From assembly GCF_001404515.1 (NCBI RefSeq), contig NZ_CXWE01000008.1, positions 1 to 64,000 on the forward strand: DNA of 64,000 nt, given 5' to 3'. Positions 51,559 to 60,504 of this stretch are shown here, piece by piece (within the stretch, counting starts at the first letter, position 1; every line of letters begins with the position of its first letter). The DNA is from Roseibium album (GTDB taxonomy: Bacteria; Pseudomonadota; Alphaproteobacteria; Rhizobiales; Stappiaceae). The position numbers were made by a program, and so were the translations under genes. Below the pieces are notes generated by a model. It was not told the origin of the DNA. It saw nothing but the letters and a program-made list of their open reading frames with translations, and did no database searches.

Positions 51559-52221
51559 CTTCAAGGGTCTCCAATCCCAGATTGATGGCCTTAATGTAAT
51601 TTGCCCCCTCCGGAAGTTCCGGGCACCGGTTTTCAAAGCTCGGCTCGGAAGAGGAATAGTTTTTTCAAGCTGAGCCGTTTGGCCGATTCCCGTTCCAGAG
51701 CGCGCAGCCAAGACAGTGTCCCCGGAGACGCCAGCAGCTAAATCGTTCAGTTTTTCCAAGGAACTGGCTGAGCCCGGACCGTTGTTTCAGAGTGACCTGA
51801 ACCGGTCCCGGATCAAGTCCGGGACGGGACAATTTTCTTTGCCCATCCAAGATCCCGAATATCCGTGCGCGAACTTACATGACGTCATCACGGACGCTGC
51901 GCAGCGGAGATCCGGGATCGAGACCGCACGGCACCGTGCGGATTGCTTCCAGCACAAACGGTCGCTTGCAGCTCTCCGGTCCCGGCTAGCGCTTCGCTTG
52001 GCCGGAATGACGGTGGATGTTTTTCGTCTCACGGCAATCCAGTTGTCATCCCTGCGCAGGCAGGGATCCAGTAGTCACCGGGCTCAACTCAGTGCCAGTT
52101 ACCTCAAGTTACAGACCACTGGTTCCCGGTCTTGCCGCTCGCGCGTCAAACCGGGATGACAACAGAGGCTCAGTCAAAAAGCCCAAGGAAATCGCCAATT
52201 TTGAACTATGCAATCGGTTGG
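51559..52221. repeat. Gene-free region with several palindromic intergenic repeats
   Basis: These 663 bases hold no gene I would call. They contain a cluster of inverted repeats. GTCCCGGA (51805-51812) pairs with TCCGGGAC (51818-51825). ATCCCTGC (52048-52055) pairs with GCAGGGAT (52060-52067). Related CCGGGATGAC and GCCGGAATGAC fragments occur near 52007 and 52150. The GTCAT-CCC...GGGATGAC pattern resembles the dispersed intergenic palindromes common in alphaproteobacterial genomes. The promoter of cysG must lie at the left end. Confidence 0.55.
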
Positions 52222-53388
52222 TTACCGCATCGCCTGCATTACCGAGACGAAGTTGGCGACGGCTGCACCGCCCATGTTGAAGATGCCGCCGATTTCGGCG
52301 TTCTTCACCTGAATGCCGCCGGCTGTGCCGGTAAGCTGCATGGCGGTGAGGACATGCATGGAAACACCTGTTGCACCGATCGGATGGCCCTTGGACTTCA
52401 AACCGCCGGACGGATTGACGGGCAGCTTGCCGTCCATTTCGGTCCAGCCTTCCAGGATTGCCCTTGCTCCTTCACCTTCAGATGCAAGGCCCATGGCCTC
52501 GTATTCCAGGAGTTCGGCGATGGTGAAGCAATCGTGGGTCTCGACGAAGGAGAGATCCTCCAGTGCAAGATTAGCATCGCCCAGCGCTTCGCCCCAAGCT
52601 TTCGAACAGCCCTCGAACTTCAGAATATCGCGGCGGGACATCGGCAGGAAATCCTGGACATGGGCCATGCCGCGGAAGGCGACAGCCTTCTTCATGCCGA
52701 GCGCGGTTACCGGGTCAGTGAGGACGAGCGCGGCTGCACCGTCGGACACCAGCGAGCAGTCCGTGCGTTTCAGGGGACCGGCAACAAATGGGTTCTTTTC
52801 GCTTTCCGCGCGGCAGAAGTCGAAACCAAGATCCTTGCGCATCTGCGCATAAGGATTGCCAACGCCGTTCTTGTGGTTCTTGGCCGCAATTTTTGCCAAC
52901 GCGTCCGACTGGTCTCCGAATTTCTGGAAATATCCATCGGCGATCTTGCCGAAAACGCCGGCGAAACCGGCCGGCGTGTCGCCTTCTTCCTTCAGGTAGG
53001 AAGCCTTCAGAAGGTTCTTGCCGATTTCAGGGCCCGGTGCGGTGGTCATCTGTTCCACGCCGACCACAAGCACAATCCTTGCATCTCCGGAGGCAATCGC
53101 CCGCACACCCTGGTGCACGGCGGCAGACCCGGTCGCGCAGGCGTTTTCAACCCGCGTGGCTGGCTTGAAACGCAGTGCGGGATCAGCCTGCAGAACCAGG
53201 GAGGCGGTAAAGTCCTGCACGGAAAACCCGGCGTTGAAGTGACCGAGCAGGATCTCGTCGACGTCTTCTGGTGCAATCCCGGCATCGTGAATGGCATCAA
53301 CCGCCACCTTGACGATCATGCTTTCAACGGTTTCTTCGGCGTGCTTGCCAAAGGGCATGTGCGCCCATCCCACCATCGCTGCCGTCAT
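52222..53388 (-). CDS. Thiolase family protein (SCP-x/acetyl-CoA acetyltransferase type)
   Basis: A 388-residue thiolase-fold enzyme. The nucleophile region is TRVENACATGSAAVHQGVRAIASGDARIVLVVGVEQM, with the expected Cys in NACATGS. The C-terminal blocks are ETHDCFTIAELLEYEAMGL and NPSGGLKSKGHPIGATGVS with the catalytic His in GHP. The ATG at 53388 has GGAGG upstream. It lacks the second C-terminal cysteine block of classical biosynthetic thiolases, which places it in the SCP2-thiolase-like group. It stands alone and its substrate is unknown. Confidence 0.9.
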   Translation of the reverse strand: MTAAMVGWAHMPFGKHAEETVESMIVKVAVDAIHDAGIAPEDVDEILLGHFNAGFSVQDFTASLVLQADPALRFKPATRVENACATGSAAVHQGVRAIASGDARIVLVVGVEQMTTAPGPEIGKNLLKASYLKEEGDTPAGFAGVFGKIADGYFQKFGDQSDALAKIAAKNHKNGVGNPYAQMRKDLGFDFCRAESEKNPFVAGPLKRTDCSLVSDGAAALVLTDPVTALGMKKAVAFRGMAHVQDFLPMSRRDILKFEGCSKAWGEALGDANLALEDLSFVETHDCFTIAELLEYEAMGLASEGEGARAILEGWTEMDGKLPVNPSGGLKSKGHPIGATGVSMHVLTAMQLTGTAGGIQVKNAEIGGIFNMGGAAVANFVSVMQAMR

Positions 53389-53744
53389 GAGATTTCCTCC
53401 AAATGAGCCTGTTGAGCGGTAAGGGCATCCCGGCACGGGCCAGCAGAAGCTGACCGACCTGATGTCCACCTTACGGACACTTCGCTGACGGGGACAGTCC
53501 CAGCTTCCATGCTGCTTTGCAAGAAGAAATTGACCTTTACGTCATTAATTTCTTATTATCTCTTTTTTTTCAATTATTTATATATAGTCAAAAACTTGAT
53601 TTCTCATCCGCCCAGCCAATCACGGATCGTCGGCATTTAGAAAAACGACGGCTGACGACGATCTGTTTCATAGCACTGTCACGTTTAACGGGTAACTGCA
53701 TCCCCGTTGGAGAAAGACATTATTCTATCGCATTTTATCGCATC
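53389..53744. other. AT-rich gene-free stretch
   Basis: About 355 bases, unusually rich in A/T for this chromosome (T-runs around 53550-53585). An open frame of about 107 codons at 53517-53840 is low in complexity at its start and runs through the terminator hairpin downstream, so it was not called. The stretch ends at an intrinsic terminator on the plus strand with no gene in front of it. A small RNA or a leader transcript is therefore possible. Confidence 0.4.
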
Positions 53745-53781
53745 GCCGGTTCTGCCCAGCAGGACCGGCTTTTTACTTTTT
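53745..53781 (+). terminator. Orphan rho-independent terminator
   Basis: GCCGGTTCTGC (53745-53755) pairs with GCAGGACCGGC (53759-53769), an 11-bp stem with one G-U pair and a 3-base loop. It is followed by TTTTTACTTTTT. No coding gene on the plus strand ends in front of it. Confidence 0.75.
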
Positions 53782-53878
53782 CAACATCGGTTTTCCATGA
53801 ATTGCCGCGCCCTCTTACACACGTGCACACGATTTTCTGAACAATGTAACTTGACCTCATGATCCGCGGCCTATAGCG

Positions 53879-53896
53879 ATTCAAAGCGCTTTGAAT
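53879..53896. promoter_or_regulatory. LacI-type operator before the alpha-glucosidase gene
   Basis: ATTCAAAGCGCTTTGAAT is a perfect 18-bp palindrome with the central CG (here GCGC) typical of LacI/GalR-family operators such as AglR sites. A possible promoter, TTGACC (53851) and TATAGC (15-base spacer), lies just upstream, so the operator would sit over the start point. No LacI gene is in the window. Confidence 0.65.
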
Positions 53897-53968
53897 TATC
53901 AATCCGCGCGTGACGCGGAATGGAGACCGGGAATGTTTGAAGAAGCCGAAACGGGCCAGGAGGCCGTC

Positions 53969-55603
53969 ATGCCTGATACGAGGATCATAGGTTCGGACTG
54001 GTGGCGCGGTGCGGTGATCTACCAGATTTATCCGCGGTCCTTCAACGACAGCAATGGAGACGGCATCGGTGACCTCAACGGGGTGACCGAACGCATGGAC
54101 TACATTGCCTCGCTCGGTGTTGACGCCATCTGGTTGTCGCCGTTCTTCACCTCTCCCATGGACGATTTCGGGTATGATGTTTCGGACTATGAGGATGTCG
54201 ACCCGATGTTCGGGACGCTGGACGATTTCGACCGCATGACGAAGGCAGCTCACGAGCGCGGTCTCAAGGTCATGATCGATCTGGTGATCTCGCACACGTC
54301 CGATCAGCATCCCTGGTTCAAGGAAAGCCGGTCCTCGAAGGGCAATTCCAAAGCGGACTGGTTTGTCTGGGCCGATGCCAAGCCGGACGGCACGCCCCCC
54401 AACAACTGGCTGTCGCTCTTTGGTGGTCCCGCCTGGGAGTGGGACAGCCGGCGCTGCCAGTATTACATGCACAATTTCCTGGCGAGCCAGCCGGATCTCA
54501 ATTTCCACAACGGGGATGTCCAGGATGCCGTTCTGGATGTTGCAAGGTTCTGGCTTGATCGCGGTGTCGACGGCTTCCGTCTGGACACGGTGAACTTCTA
54601 CTTCCACGATGCGGATCTCAGGGACAATCCGCCGCTCAGCGCCGGTGAAGCACCGTCAACGGTTGATCCGACCAACCCTTACGGTTTTCAGGATCATCTT
54701 TATGACAAGACCCGGCCGGAAAACCTCGTGTTCCTGGAAAGGTTCCGGGCGCTGCTGGACAAATATCCCGGATCGACCTCCGTGGGTGAAATCGGTGCGG
54801 ACGGCCAGGCCGTCGAACTGACTGCCGCCTATACGGAAGCAGACAAGCGTATCCACATGGCCTACAGCTTCGATCTTCTCACGCCACAGCATTCGGCATC
54901 GTATGTCCGCCGTATCGTCGAGGACATGAACGCGGAAATAGGGTCGGGCTGGGCCAGTTGGGCCCTTTCGAACCATGATGTCAAACGGGTTGCGACACGC
55001 TGGGGAGAAAGCAAGGACGTCTCAAGGTTCGCGCCACTTGTTACCGCACTTTGCGCGTCGTTGCGCGGAACACCCTGCCTTTATCAGGGAGAAGAACTCG
55101 GTCTGACACAGGCTGACGTCCCGTTCGAGAAACTTCAGGATCCCTATGGCATTCGCTTCTGGCCGGAATACAAGGGCCGCGATGGTTGCCGCACTCCGAT
55201 GCCATGGGTAAAGGACAATGCCAATGCGGGCTTTTCGGAGGCCGAGCCCTGGCTCCCCGTCGCCCCTGAACATCTTGCGCTTGCGGCATTCGAACAGGAC
55301 AAGGACGAGACGTCGATCCTTTGCAGGAACCGCGCTTTTTTCACTTGGCGGCAGAACAAAACCGCTCTCAAGAAGGGCGACATGGTGTTCCTTGAAAGCA
55401 GCGACGAGACGCTTGTCTTCACCCGGAGCTACAGAAACGAGATGATCCTGTGTGCCTTCAATCTGGCCGATGAAGAGGTGACAATAATCCTTGACGGTCT
55501 CGATCTGGAAAACCTCAACGCACCGGGCTTTGCAGGCACGATCCTGGGCAACGAGATTACACTCGGTGGCCTCGATGCAGTCTTTGCCAGAATAAATTCC
55601 TGA
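53969..55603 (+). CDS. aglA: GH13 alpha-glucosidase (AglA-like)
   Basis: A 544-residue cytoplasmic glycoside hydrolase that splits alpha-glucosides such as sucrose, trehalose or maltose. The GH13 barrel has DWWRGAVIYQIYPRSFNDSNGDGIGDL, IDLVISHTS, nucleophile Asp206 in GVDGFRLDTVNF, acid/base Glu274 in TSVGEIGADG and the third Asp337 in ALSNHDVKR. The ATG at 53969 has a perfect AGGAGG 5 bases upstream. A longer frame from an ATG at 53933 is possible. In related bacteria aglA lies among aglEFGK transport genes; here no transporter is adjacent. The LacI-type palindrome upstream suggests sugar induction. Confidence 0.9.
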   Translation: MPDTRIIGSDWWRGAVIYQIYPRSFNDSNGDGIGDLNGVTERMDYIASLGVDAIWLSPFFTSPMDDFGYDVSDYEDVDPMFGTLDDFDRMTKAAHERGLKVMIDLVISHTSDQHPWFKESRSSKGNSKADWFVWADAKPDGTPPNNWLSLFGGPAWEWDSRRCQYYMHNFLASQPDLNFHNGDVQDAVLDVARFWLDRGVDGFRLDTVNFYFHDADLRDNPPLSAGEAPSTVDPTNPYGFQDHLYDKTRPENLVFLERFRALLDKYPGSTSVGEIGADGQAVELTAAYTEADKRIHMAYSFDLLTPQHSASYVRRIVEDMNAEIGSGWASWALSNHDVKRVATRWGESKDVSRFAPLVTALCASLRGTPCLYQGEELGLTQADVPFEKLQDPYGIRFWPEYKGRDGCRTPMPWVKDNANAGFSEAEPWLPVAPEHLALAAFEQDKDETSILCRNRAFFTWRQNKTALKKGDMVFLESSDETLVFTRSYRNEMILCAFNLADEEVTIILDGLDLENLNAPGFAGTILGNEITLGGLDAVFARINS

Positions 55604-55690
55604 TTTACATGCTTCAAAAGAACTCCCGGCGCGGCTAAAACAGGCGCGCCGGTCTGTCTCCGGTGCCTTTGACAACCTGCCGGACCCTGA

Positions 55691-56476
55691 ATGACCAACC
55701 GCCTGCCCTTGTCTGCCTTTATCATTGCCAGGAACGAAGCCGACCGCATTTCCCGGCCAATCCGAAGCGTGATCGACTGGGTGGACGAGGTTATCGTCAT
55801 CGATAGCGGATCGACGGACGACACGATCGCCGTTGCCGAGAAGCTCGGCGCCAGGATCGTCCACAAGGACTGGCAGGGCTACGGACCGCAAAAGCGGTGC
55901 GGTGAAGACCAGTGCCGCAACGACTGGCTGTTGAACCTTGATGCCGATGAAGAGGTTACCGAAGACCTCGCCACCGAGATCCGTGCAAAGTTTTCCGACA
56001 ACAGCTATCGCGATGCCGATGGCTGGCGCATCATGATCCGGGACATGTATGCCCACGAAACGGAACCGGCGCCGTGGGCTTACGGGTATAACCAGATCCG
56101 GCTATATGACCGGCGCAAGGGCCGGTTTTCAGATTCAAGCGTCCATGACACGGTACGCCCGGTGGACGGCGCGACGATTGCAAATCTTTCCGGCATCATG
56201 GCCCACCGCTCGATCCGCTCGCTCGACTTTCAGGTGGGCAAATACAACCGGTATTCCGGCATGCAGGTCGAGGACATGCGTACACGCGGCCGCAAACTGC
56301 CCCGTTCCCGTTTGCTTACCGAATTTCCAGTCAGCTTTTTCAAGGCCTATTTCGTCCGCAAGTACCGCAAGTACGGCTGGTGGGGCTTCATTCTGTCCAT
56401 GAACTATGCCCACGCCCGGTTCCTGCGCGTCGCGAAGGCCTATGAGGCGGAACTGCTTGCCGGGAAACAACGATAG
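55691..56476 (+). CDS. Glycosyltransferase family 2 (WaaE/KdtX-like)
   Basis: A 261-residue cytosolic transferase. The GT-A fold start LSAFIIARNEADRISRPIRSVIDWVDEVIVIDSGSTDDT and the DAD-type metal motif in WLLNLDADEEV are typical of GT2 enzymes of lipopolysaccharide core synthesis. RIMIRDMYAHETEPAPWAYGYNQIRLYDRRKG and the C-terminal HRSIRSLDFQVGKYNRYSGMQVEDM belong to the WaaE/KdtX subgroup. No membrane segment is evident beyond a weak C-terminal stretch. It stands alone between the glucosidase gene and the convergent receiver gene. Confidence 0.88.
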   Translation: MTNRLPLSAFIIARNEADRISRPIRSVIDWVDEVIVIDSGSTDDTIAVAEKLGARIVHKDWQGYGPQKRCGEDQCRNDWLLNLDADEEVTEDLATEIRAKFSDNSYRDADGWRIMIRDMYAHETEPAPWAYGYNQIRLYDRRKGRFSDSSVHDTVRPVDGATIANLSGIMAHRSIRSLDFQVGKYNRYSGMQVEDMRTRGRKLPRSRLLTEFPVSFFKAYFVRKYRKYGWWGFILSMNYAHARFLRVAKAYEAELLAGKQR

Positions 56477-56495
56477 CGACCGTTTCCCGGTCTTC

Positions 56496-57689
56496 CTAAC
56501 CCGACGCTTTCACAGGCTCCTCCGGCACCGCGTGCCGTTCCACGCGGATCGGCTGACGAACGCCGGTGGTGTGATGGAAATGCTCAAGGCGCCGGATGGT
56601 CGTCGGCGTCAGCGTGTGATCGCGCGACAGCACCAGTTCGTGACTGTTTTCCGCCAGAACGTCGTCGATGAGAATGTCGCCCGGCCGAAGAGAACGGATA
56701 TAGCATTCCGAAATCTGACCCTTCCTGTCTTCCGCCACATCGTCCAGGAGCACTTTTCTGGCGGCCTCCAGAAGTTCGGGATCGTATTTGCTTTTCTTGA
56801 TCATCAACGCTTCGAACGCGGCAACATCCGGCCCGTGTTCCGGACTGGCGTACCACAGATCGGTCAGGAGCTTGAGAATGCGGGATATCTTCGGAATCTC
56901 GGTGCCGGTGGGTCCGTCCTTGGGAAATCCGGACCCGTCAAATCCGCGTGCAGACAGGAACAACAGCTCGGACACCTTTTCCAGCTGAGGAATATTCTGC
57001 AGGAGGTCCCGCGTCTGACCCGGCGACCGGTCAAGCACGTCTCTTTCCTGCTCTGTCAGGCTGCGCGCAGCCCGATAGCGCGCAAGGATCTGCTTGGGCA
57101 GCAAAGCTTCACCAAGCGGTGACAGCATAACCGCCATTTCCAGTTCCCAGGTTTTCCTGATGCCGATTTCCTTCGCCAGCCTCAATGCCTGTTTGCGTAC
57201 GGTCGCAGTGCGCCGAAACGCCTCGGGGTGAAAAAGCCCGAGCATATCGATCAGCAATTTGACCGAGCCGGCGAGCGTCCGCTCCAGCATCGCCCGGTCC
57301 TTGGCCTGTTGCCGGTGATATGCGAGCGCGGTTTCAAGAGCATTTGCAAGATCTTCGGGGCGACACGGCTTTTCGAGAAACATGAAGGCACGGCCTTCGT
57401 TCAGTGTCTTCTTGACAGCCTCGGCGGATGTCTCGCGGGTCAACATAAGCCTTGCAGCCTGGGGCACGATCATTTCCGACGCCCTCAGGAATGCCGTTCC
57501 ACCTCGACCGGGCAGATTGAAACACGAAAAGATCACCGCGGTGTTTGTGTTCTGTTTGAGAAATTGCAGGGCTTCTTCAGAGTCGGAAAAGCAATTTACC
57601 TTGTAGTGGTCACCGAACAGACGTTGAAACGCTTTCCGCACAGCAGTGTCCGGGTCAACGACGACGATAGGGTCAGTTGCTGTTTCCAT
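56496..57689 (-). CDS. Degenerate receiver plus HD-GYP-like protein
   Basis: A 397-residue protein. The N-terminal receiver-like domain has IVVVDPDTAVRKAF and MFLEKPCRPEDL (Lys107), but the phospho-acceptor position is Cys56 (FSCFNLPGRGG). The rest resembles an HD-GYP phosphodiesterase with its key motifs lost. The HD of LHDIGK is replaced by Ser-Pro in AVMLSPLGEALLP, and the GYP region reads SARGFDGSGFPKDGPTG. It therefore probably neither takes phosphate nor cuts cyclic di-GMP, and may act by binding. The reading frame is intact. It is not in an obvious operon. Confidence 0.8.
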   Translation of the reverse strand: METATDPIVVVDPDTAVRKAFQRLFGDHYKVNCFSDSEEALQFLKQNTNTAVIFSCFNLPGRGGTAFLRASEMIVPQAARLMLTRETSAEAVKKTLNEGRAFMFLEKPCRPEDLANALETALAYHRQQAKDRAMLERTLAGSVKLLIDMLGLFHPEAFRRTATVRKQALRLAKEIGIRKTWELEMAVMLSPLGEALLPKQILARYRAARSLTEQERDVLDRSPGQTRDLLQNIPQLEKVSELLFLSARGFDGSGFPKDGPTGTEIPKISRILKLLTDLWYASPEHGPDVAAFEALMIKKSKYDPELLEAARKVLLDDVAEDRKGQISECYIRSLRPGDILIDDVLAENSHELVLSRDHTLTPTTIRRLEHFHHTTGVRQPIRVERHAVPEEPVKASG

Positions 57690-57891
57690 GAATCGTGCCT
57701 CATGCCAAAGACCGACCGGAACTTGTGCTTTCGTCAGCCGTATCTTCCGCGCAGGATCTCATGTGACGGATAACAAATACTTGCGAAACTCGGCATCTAC
57801 TGTCAGCACTTTTCGCGGGGGTGTGTAATGTTCCCAGAAGTTTGTGCGTTCGACGGTGGCCTTTTACGCGAAAGTCGCCCTATAAGGCCCC

Positions 57892-59115
57892 ATGCTTGAT
57901 GTGCTTGTTATCGGTGCCGGCCCGGCTGGCCTATTTGCTGCTGATCATCTGTCCACGCGAGGACACTCGGTCACAATTATCGACCAGATGGCGTCGCCGG
58001 CCCGCAAATTTCTCATGGCTGGTCGGGGCGGTCTCAATCTGACGCACAGTGAAGACCTGCCTACTTTCCTGTCCCGCTATCGGGAGGCAGAGCGTTTTCT
58101 CACTCCCTTGATAAACGCCTTTCCACCACCGGCGCTGACAAACTGGTGCCACGATCTGGGTCAGGAAACCTTCGTTGGATCAAGCGGGCGAGTTTTTCCG
58201 AAGACCATGAAAGCCTCACCACTGCTGCGTGCGCTGTTGCTCAGACTGCAAGCCAACAGGGTTCAACTCCGGGTGCGGTACAGGTTTACCGGCCTGGACG
58301 ACAACGGTTCAGTGCTGGTCGAGACCGGGAACGGAGGTTCGGAGACCCTGTCCGCACGCACGGTTCTGCTTGCGCTCGGCGGGGCGAGTTGGCCCAAACT
58401 CGGCGCCACGGCAACCTGGAGTCCCGTGCTCGAGGAACGAGGCATAACAGTGACACCATTTCAGCCCGCCAATTGCAGGTTCCTGGTGTCCTGGAGCCCC
58501 TTTCTGACTGAAAGATTTTCCGGATCTCCCTTGAAGCGAATTGGAATAAGTGTCGGCGACCGGTCCATACTTGGAGAAGCCATCCTCTCGGCAAGGGGAT
58601 TGGAAGGCGGTGCGATTTACGCGCTTTCGGCGGACATCCGGGAGATCATCAACCGGGAAGGATCGGCAAGCCTGCTGCTGGATCTCCGTCCCGCGATGAG
58701 TGCATCGGACCTTGCCGCGAAACTGTCGCGACCACGCGGAAAACAGTCACAATCCACTTTCTTGAAGAAGACGCTCAAACTGAATGCCGTCGAACTGGCT
58801 CTTCTTCGAGAATCGGGTCCATTGCCGGGCGACACGGATCTTCTTGCTAAACGGATCAAGTCGATACCCGTCACTTGTCTTTCGCCCTATCCAATGGATC
58901 GGGCGATCTCGTCTGCCGGTGGCATCGCCCTTGAAGAACTCGACCCGGACCTGATGCTCAGGAAAATGCCCGGTGTCTTTGCGGCCGGAGAAATGCTGGA
59001 CTGGGAAGCTCCGACGGGCGGATACCTTTTGCAAGCCTGTTTCGCCACCGGCCGCCATGCGGCAGAAGGTATCGTGCGCTATCTGGACAAACTGACAAAA
59101 GGAGAAGCCGGATGA
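57892..59115 (+). CDS. FAD-dependent oxidoreductase, BaiN/HI0933 (YhiN) family
   Basis: A 407-residue flavoprotein. The dinucleotide motif is VIGAGPAGLFAADHLSTRGHSVTIID (residues 5-30), followed by the family marker MAGRGGLNLTHSED. The C-terminal GGIALEELDPDLMLRKMPGVFAAGEMLDWEAPTGGYLLQACFATGRHAAEG is diagnostic of YhiN/HI0933 proteins. The known relative BaiN reduces bile-acid-type enones, but the natural substrate here is unknown. The next gene overlaps its stop by 4 bases (ATGA). Confidence 0.9.
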   Translation: MLDVLVIGAGPAGLFAADHLSTRGHSVTIIDQMASPARKFLMAGRGGLNLTHSEDLPTFLSRYREAERFLTPLINAFPPPALTNWCHDLGQETFVGSSGRVFPKTMKASPLLRALLLRLQANRVQLRVRYRFTGLDDNGSVLVETGNGGSETLSARTVLLALGGASWPKLGATATWSPVLEERGITVTPFQPANCRFLVSWSPFLTERFSGSPLKRIGISVGDRSILGEAILSARGLEGGAIYALSADIREIINREGSASLLLDLRPAMSASDLAAKLSRPRGKQSQSTFLKKTLKLNAVELALLRESGPLPGDTDLLAKRIKSIPVTCLSPYPMDRAISSAGGIALEELDPDLMLRKMPGVFAAGEMLDWEAPTGGYLLQACFATGRHAAEGIVRYLDKLTKGEAG

Positions 59116-59570
59116 CGGTCCTGTATGTGGATGCGGACGCCTGTCCGGTGAAAAACGAAGCAGTCCGCGTCGGCGAACGTCACGAGGTCGCAATCAAATT
59201 CGTTTCCAACAGCTGGATGCGCCTGCCCGAGGGAGACCTGATCGAGCGAGTGGTGGTTCCCGAAGGGCCGGACGAGGCCGACAACTGGATTGCGGAACGA
59301 GCCCAGCGCGGCGATGTCGTCGTGACGGCAGACGTGCCACTTGCTGCCCGTTGCGTGAAGGCCGGGGCGCTTGTCATCGGACCATCAGGGAAACCCTTCC
59401 GCGAGGACGGCATAGGCATGCGTCTGGCCATGCGCGATCTGAATACGCATTTGCGGGAAACCGGTGAAATCCGGGAAGGCGGTCCGGCATTTACAAAGGC
59501 GGACCGGTCCCGGTTCCTCAATCAACTTGAAACGACCATGCGCGCGGCGAAGAGAATCTCGACAGGTTAG
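59112..59570 (+). CDS. YaiI/YqxD family protein (UPF0178)
   Basis: A 152-residue PIN-like protein. The start VLYVDADACPVKNEAVRVGERHEVAIKFVSNSWMRLP and the later EADNWIAERAQRGDVVVTADVPLAARCVKAGA are diagnostic of UPF0178. Its acidic residues resemble a nuclease active site, but no activity is established. It overlaps the BaiN-like gene by 4 bases, a pairing that is probably translationally coupled. Confidence 0.9.
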   Translation: MTVLYVDADACPVKNEAVRVGERHEVAIKFVSNSWMRLPEGDLIERVVVPEGPDEADNWIAERAQRGDVVVTADVPLAARCVKAGALVIGPSGKPFREDGIGMRLAMRDLNTHLRETGEIREGGPAFTKADRSRFLNQLETTMRAAKRISTG

Positions 59571-59635
59571 CCGGTTCAATTGACGACGACGGCAATCTCC
59601 GCCCGGACGGTCTGGACATAAGATTAAAACGAAAA

Positions 59636-59670
59636 CTCCCTGCAAGGCTGGGAGGAAACCTTGCAGGGAG
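59636..59670 (-). terminator. Rho-independent terminator of the BA14K-like gene
   Basis: A perfect 12-bp stem (CTCCCTGCAAGG at 59636-59647 with CCTTGCAGGGAG at 59659-59670) is followed on the minus strand by TTTTCGTTTT. A second 9-bp hairpin lies nearer the stop, at about 59738-59760. Confidence 0.8.
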
Positions 59671-59770
59671 ACGCCGGAGACACTCGCAAGTGTCGTATAT
59701 GGACCGGCTTGTTATTGCATTGTCTTTTGATCTGCCGGGACCGCTGACCGGTCCCGGTAAACTGAAAGCC

Positions 59771-60127
59771 TTAGCGGCAGAACTTGTACTGACCGGAATA
59801 GGCCAGGAAATAACCGGTGTTCGGATTGAAGGACCGGTACTTGGCACGGCAGTAGTTGAACCAGGCCGGCGACCAGGGAGCTGCGCGGTAGGTGACAACC
59901 GGAGCCGGTGCCGGGTAGTAGGCAGGCGGCGGTGCATAGTAGCGTGGTGCCGCGTAGCGACGCTGTGACAGCGCGGAGCCAATGATTGCGCCCGCAGCAA
60001 GGCCACCTGCGATCCCTGCGCCGACACGCCAGCCATTTCCAGCTTCAGCGGTTGTTGACTGCGAGGTCAGCATGACACCTGCGACAAGAGCGAGGGCGGT
60101 GGTGGTGGTTGCGATCTTCCTGAACAT
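59771..60127 (-). CDS. BA14K-like exported protein
   Basis: A 118-residue exported protein with a signal peptide (ATTTTALALVAGVMLTSQSTTAEA) and a glycine-rich stretch (GAGIAGGLAAGAIIGSAL). A Tyr/Pro-rich middle follows (YYAPPPAYYPAPAP), then the C-terminal BA14K motif WFNYCRAKYRSFNPNTGYFLAYSGQYKFC. BA14K proteins are Brucella-type surface antigens of unclear function. The paired cysteines may form a disulfide. It has its own terminator. Confidence 0.87.
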   Translation of the reverse strand: MFRKIATTTTALALVAGVMLTSQSTTAEAGNGWRVGAGIAGGLAAGAIIGSALSQRRYAAPRYYAPPPAYYPAPAPVVTYRAAPWSPAWFNYCRAKYRSFNPNTGYFLAYSGQYKFCR

Positions 60128-60504
60128 TTCGGTGTCCCTTCTTGGTTGCGAGGCACTCGTTGTCTCTCCGCCTCAACTCATGAAAGGACACTAGACCAGC
60201 ACTGTCCGGGGCTCTGTGACCGGGGTCACAAGGATTCCGTTTGTTGAAAATCGGCATTTTTGACCGTGAATTCATCTCTCACACTAGTTTCACTTGCCTA
60301 AGAGCCACCTCAGACATACATTGACCCTCATCGGCGCGCGTTGCGTCGTACGGGACATGACGAAAGACCCGGTTAGACTGACTTCGGCAGAGCTCTTTGG
60401 AGTGCTGCTCTGAAAACCCAAGCTTTCCGTTTCTTATTGACTTCTCGTTTATCCGCGCCTTGCCGGAAACGGGAATGCGCACAAATCAACGGAAAGGTTT
60501 CTCC
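60128..60504. other. Divergent intergenic region with probable long leader of the cold-shock gene
   Basis: These 377 bases lie between the divergent BA14K-like and cold-shock genes. Both promoters must be here. Cold-shock genes often have long structured leaders, and the space would allow one of about 150 bases. I do not see a clear -35/-10 pair or a known riboswitch. Confidence 0.4.

Noticed and set aside
49816..51585. 589-codon open frame on the plus strand
   Set aside because: Antisense to cysG and DUF2849, both of which carry family signatures. No ribosome-binding site or motif supports it.
52132..53406. 424-codon open frame on the plus strand
   Set aside because: Antisense to the thiolase gene, which has intact active-site motifs.
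53735..54607. 290-codon open frame on the minus strand
   Set aside because: Antisense to the alpha-glucosidase gene and crosses its operator and the orphan terminator.
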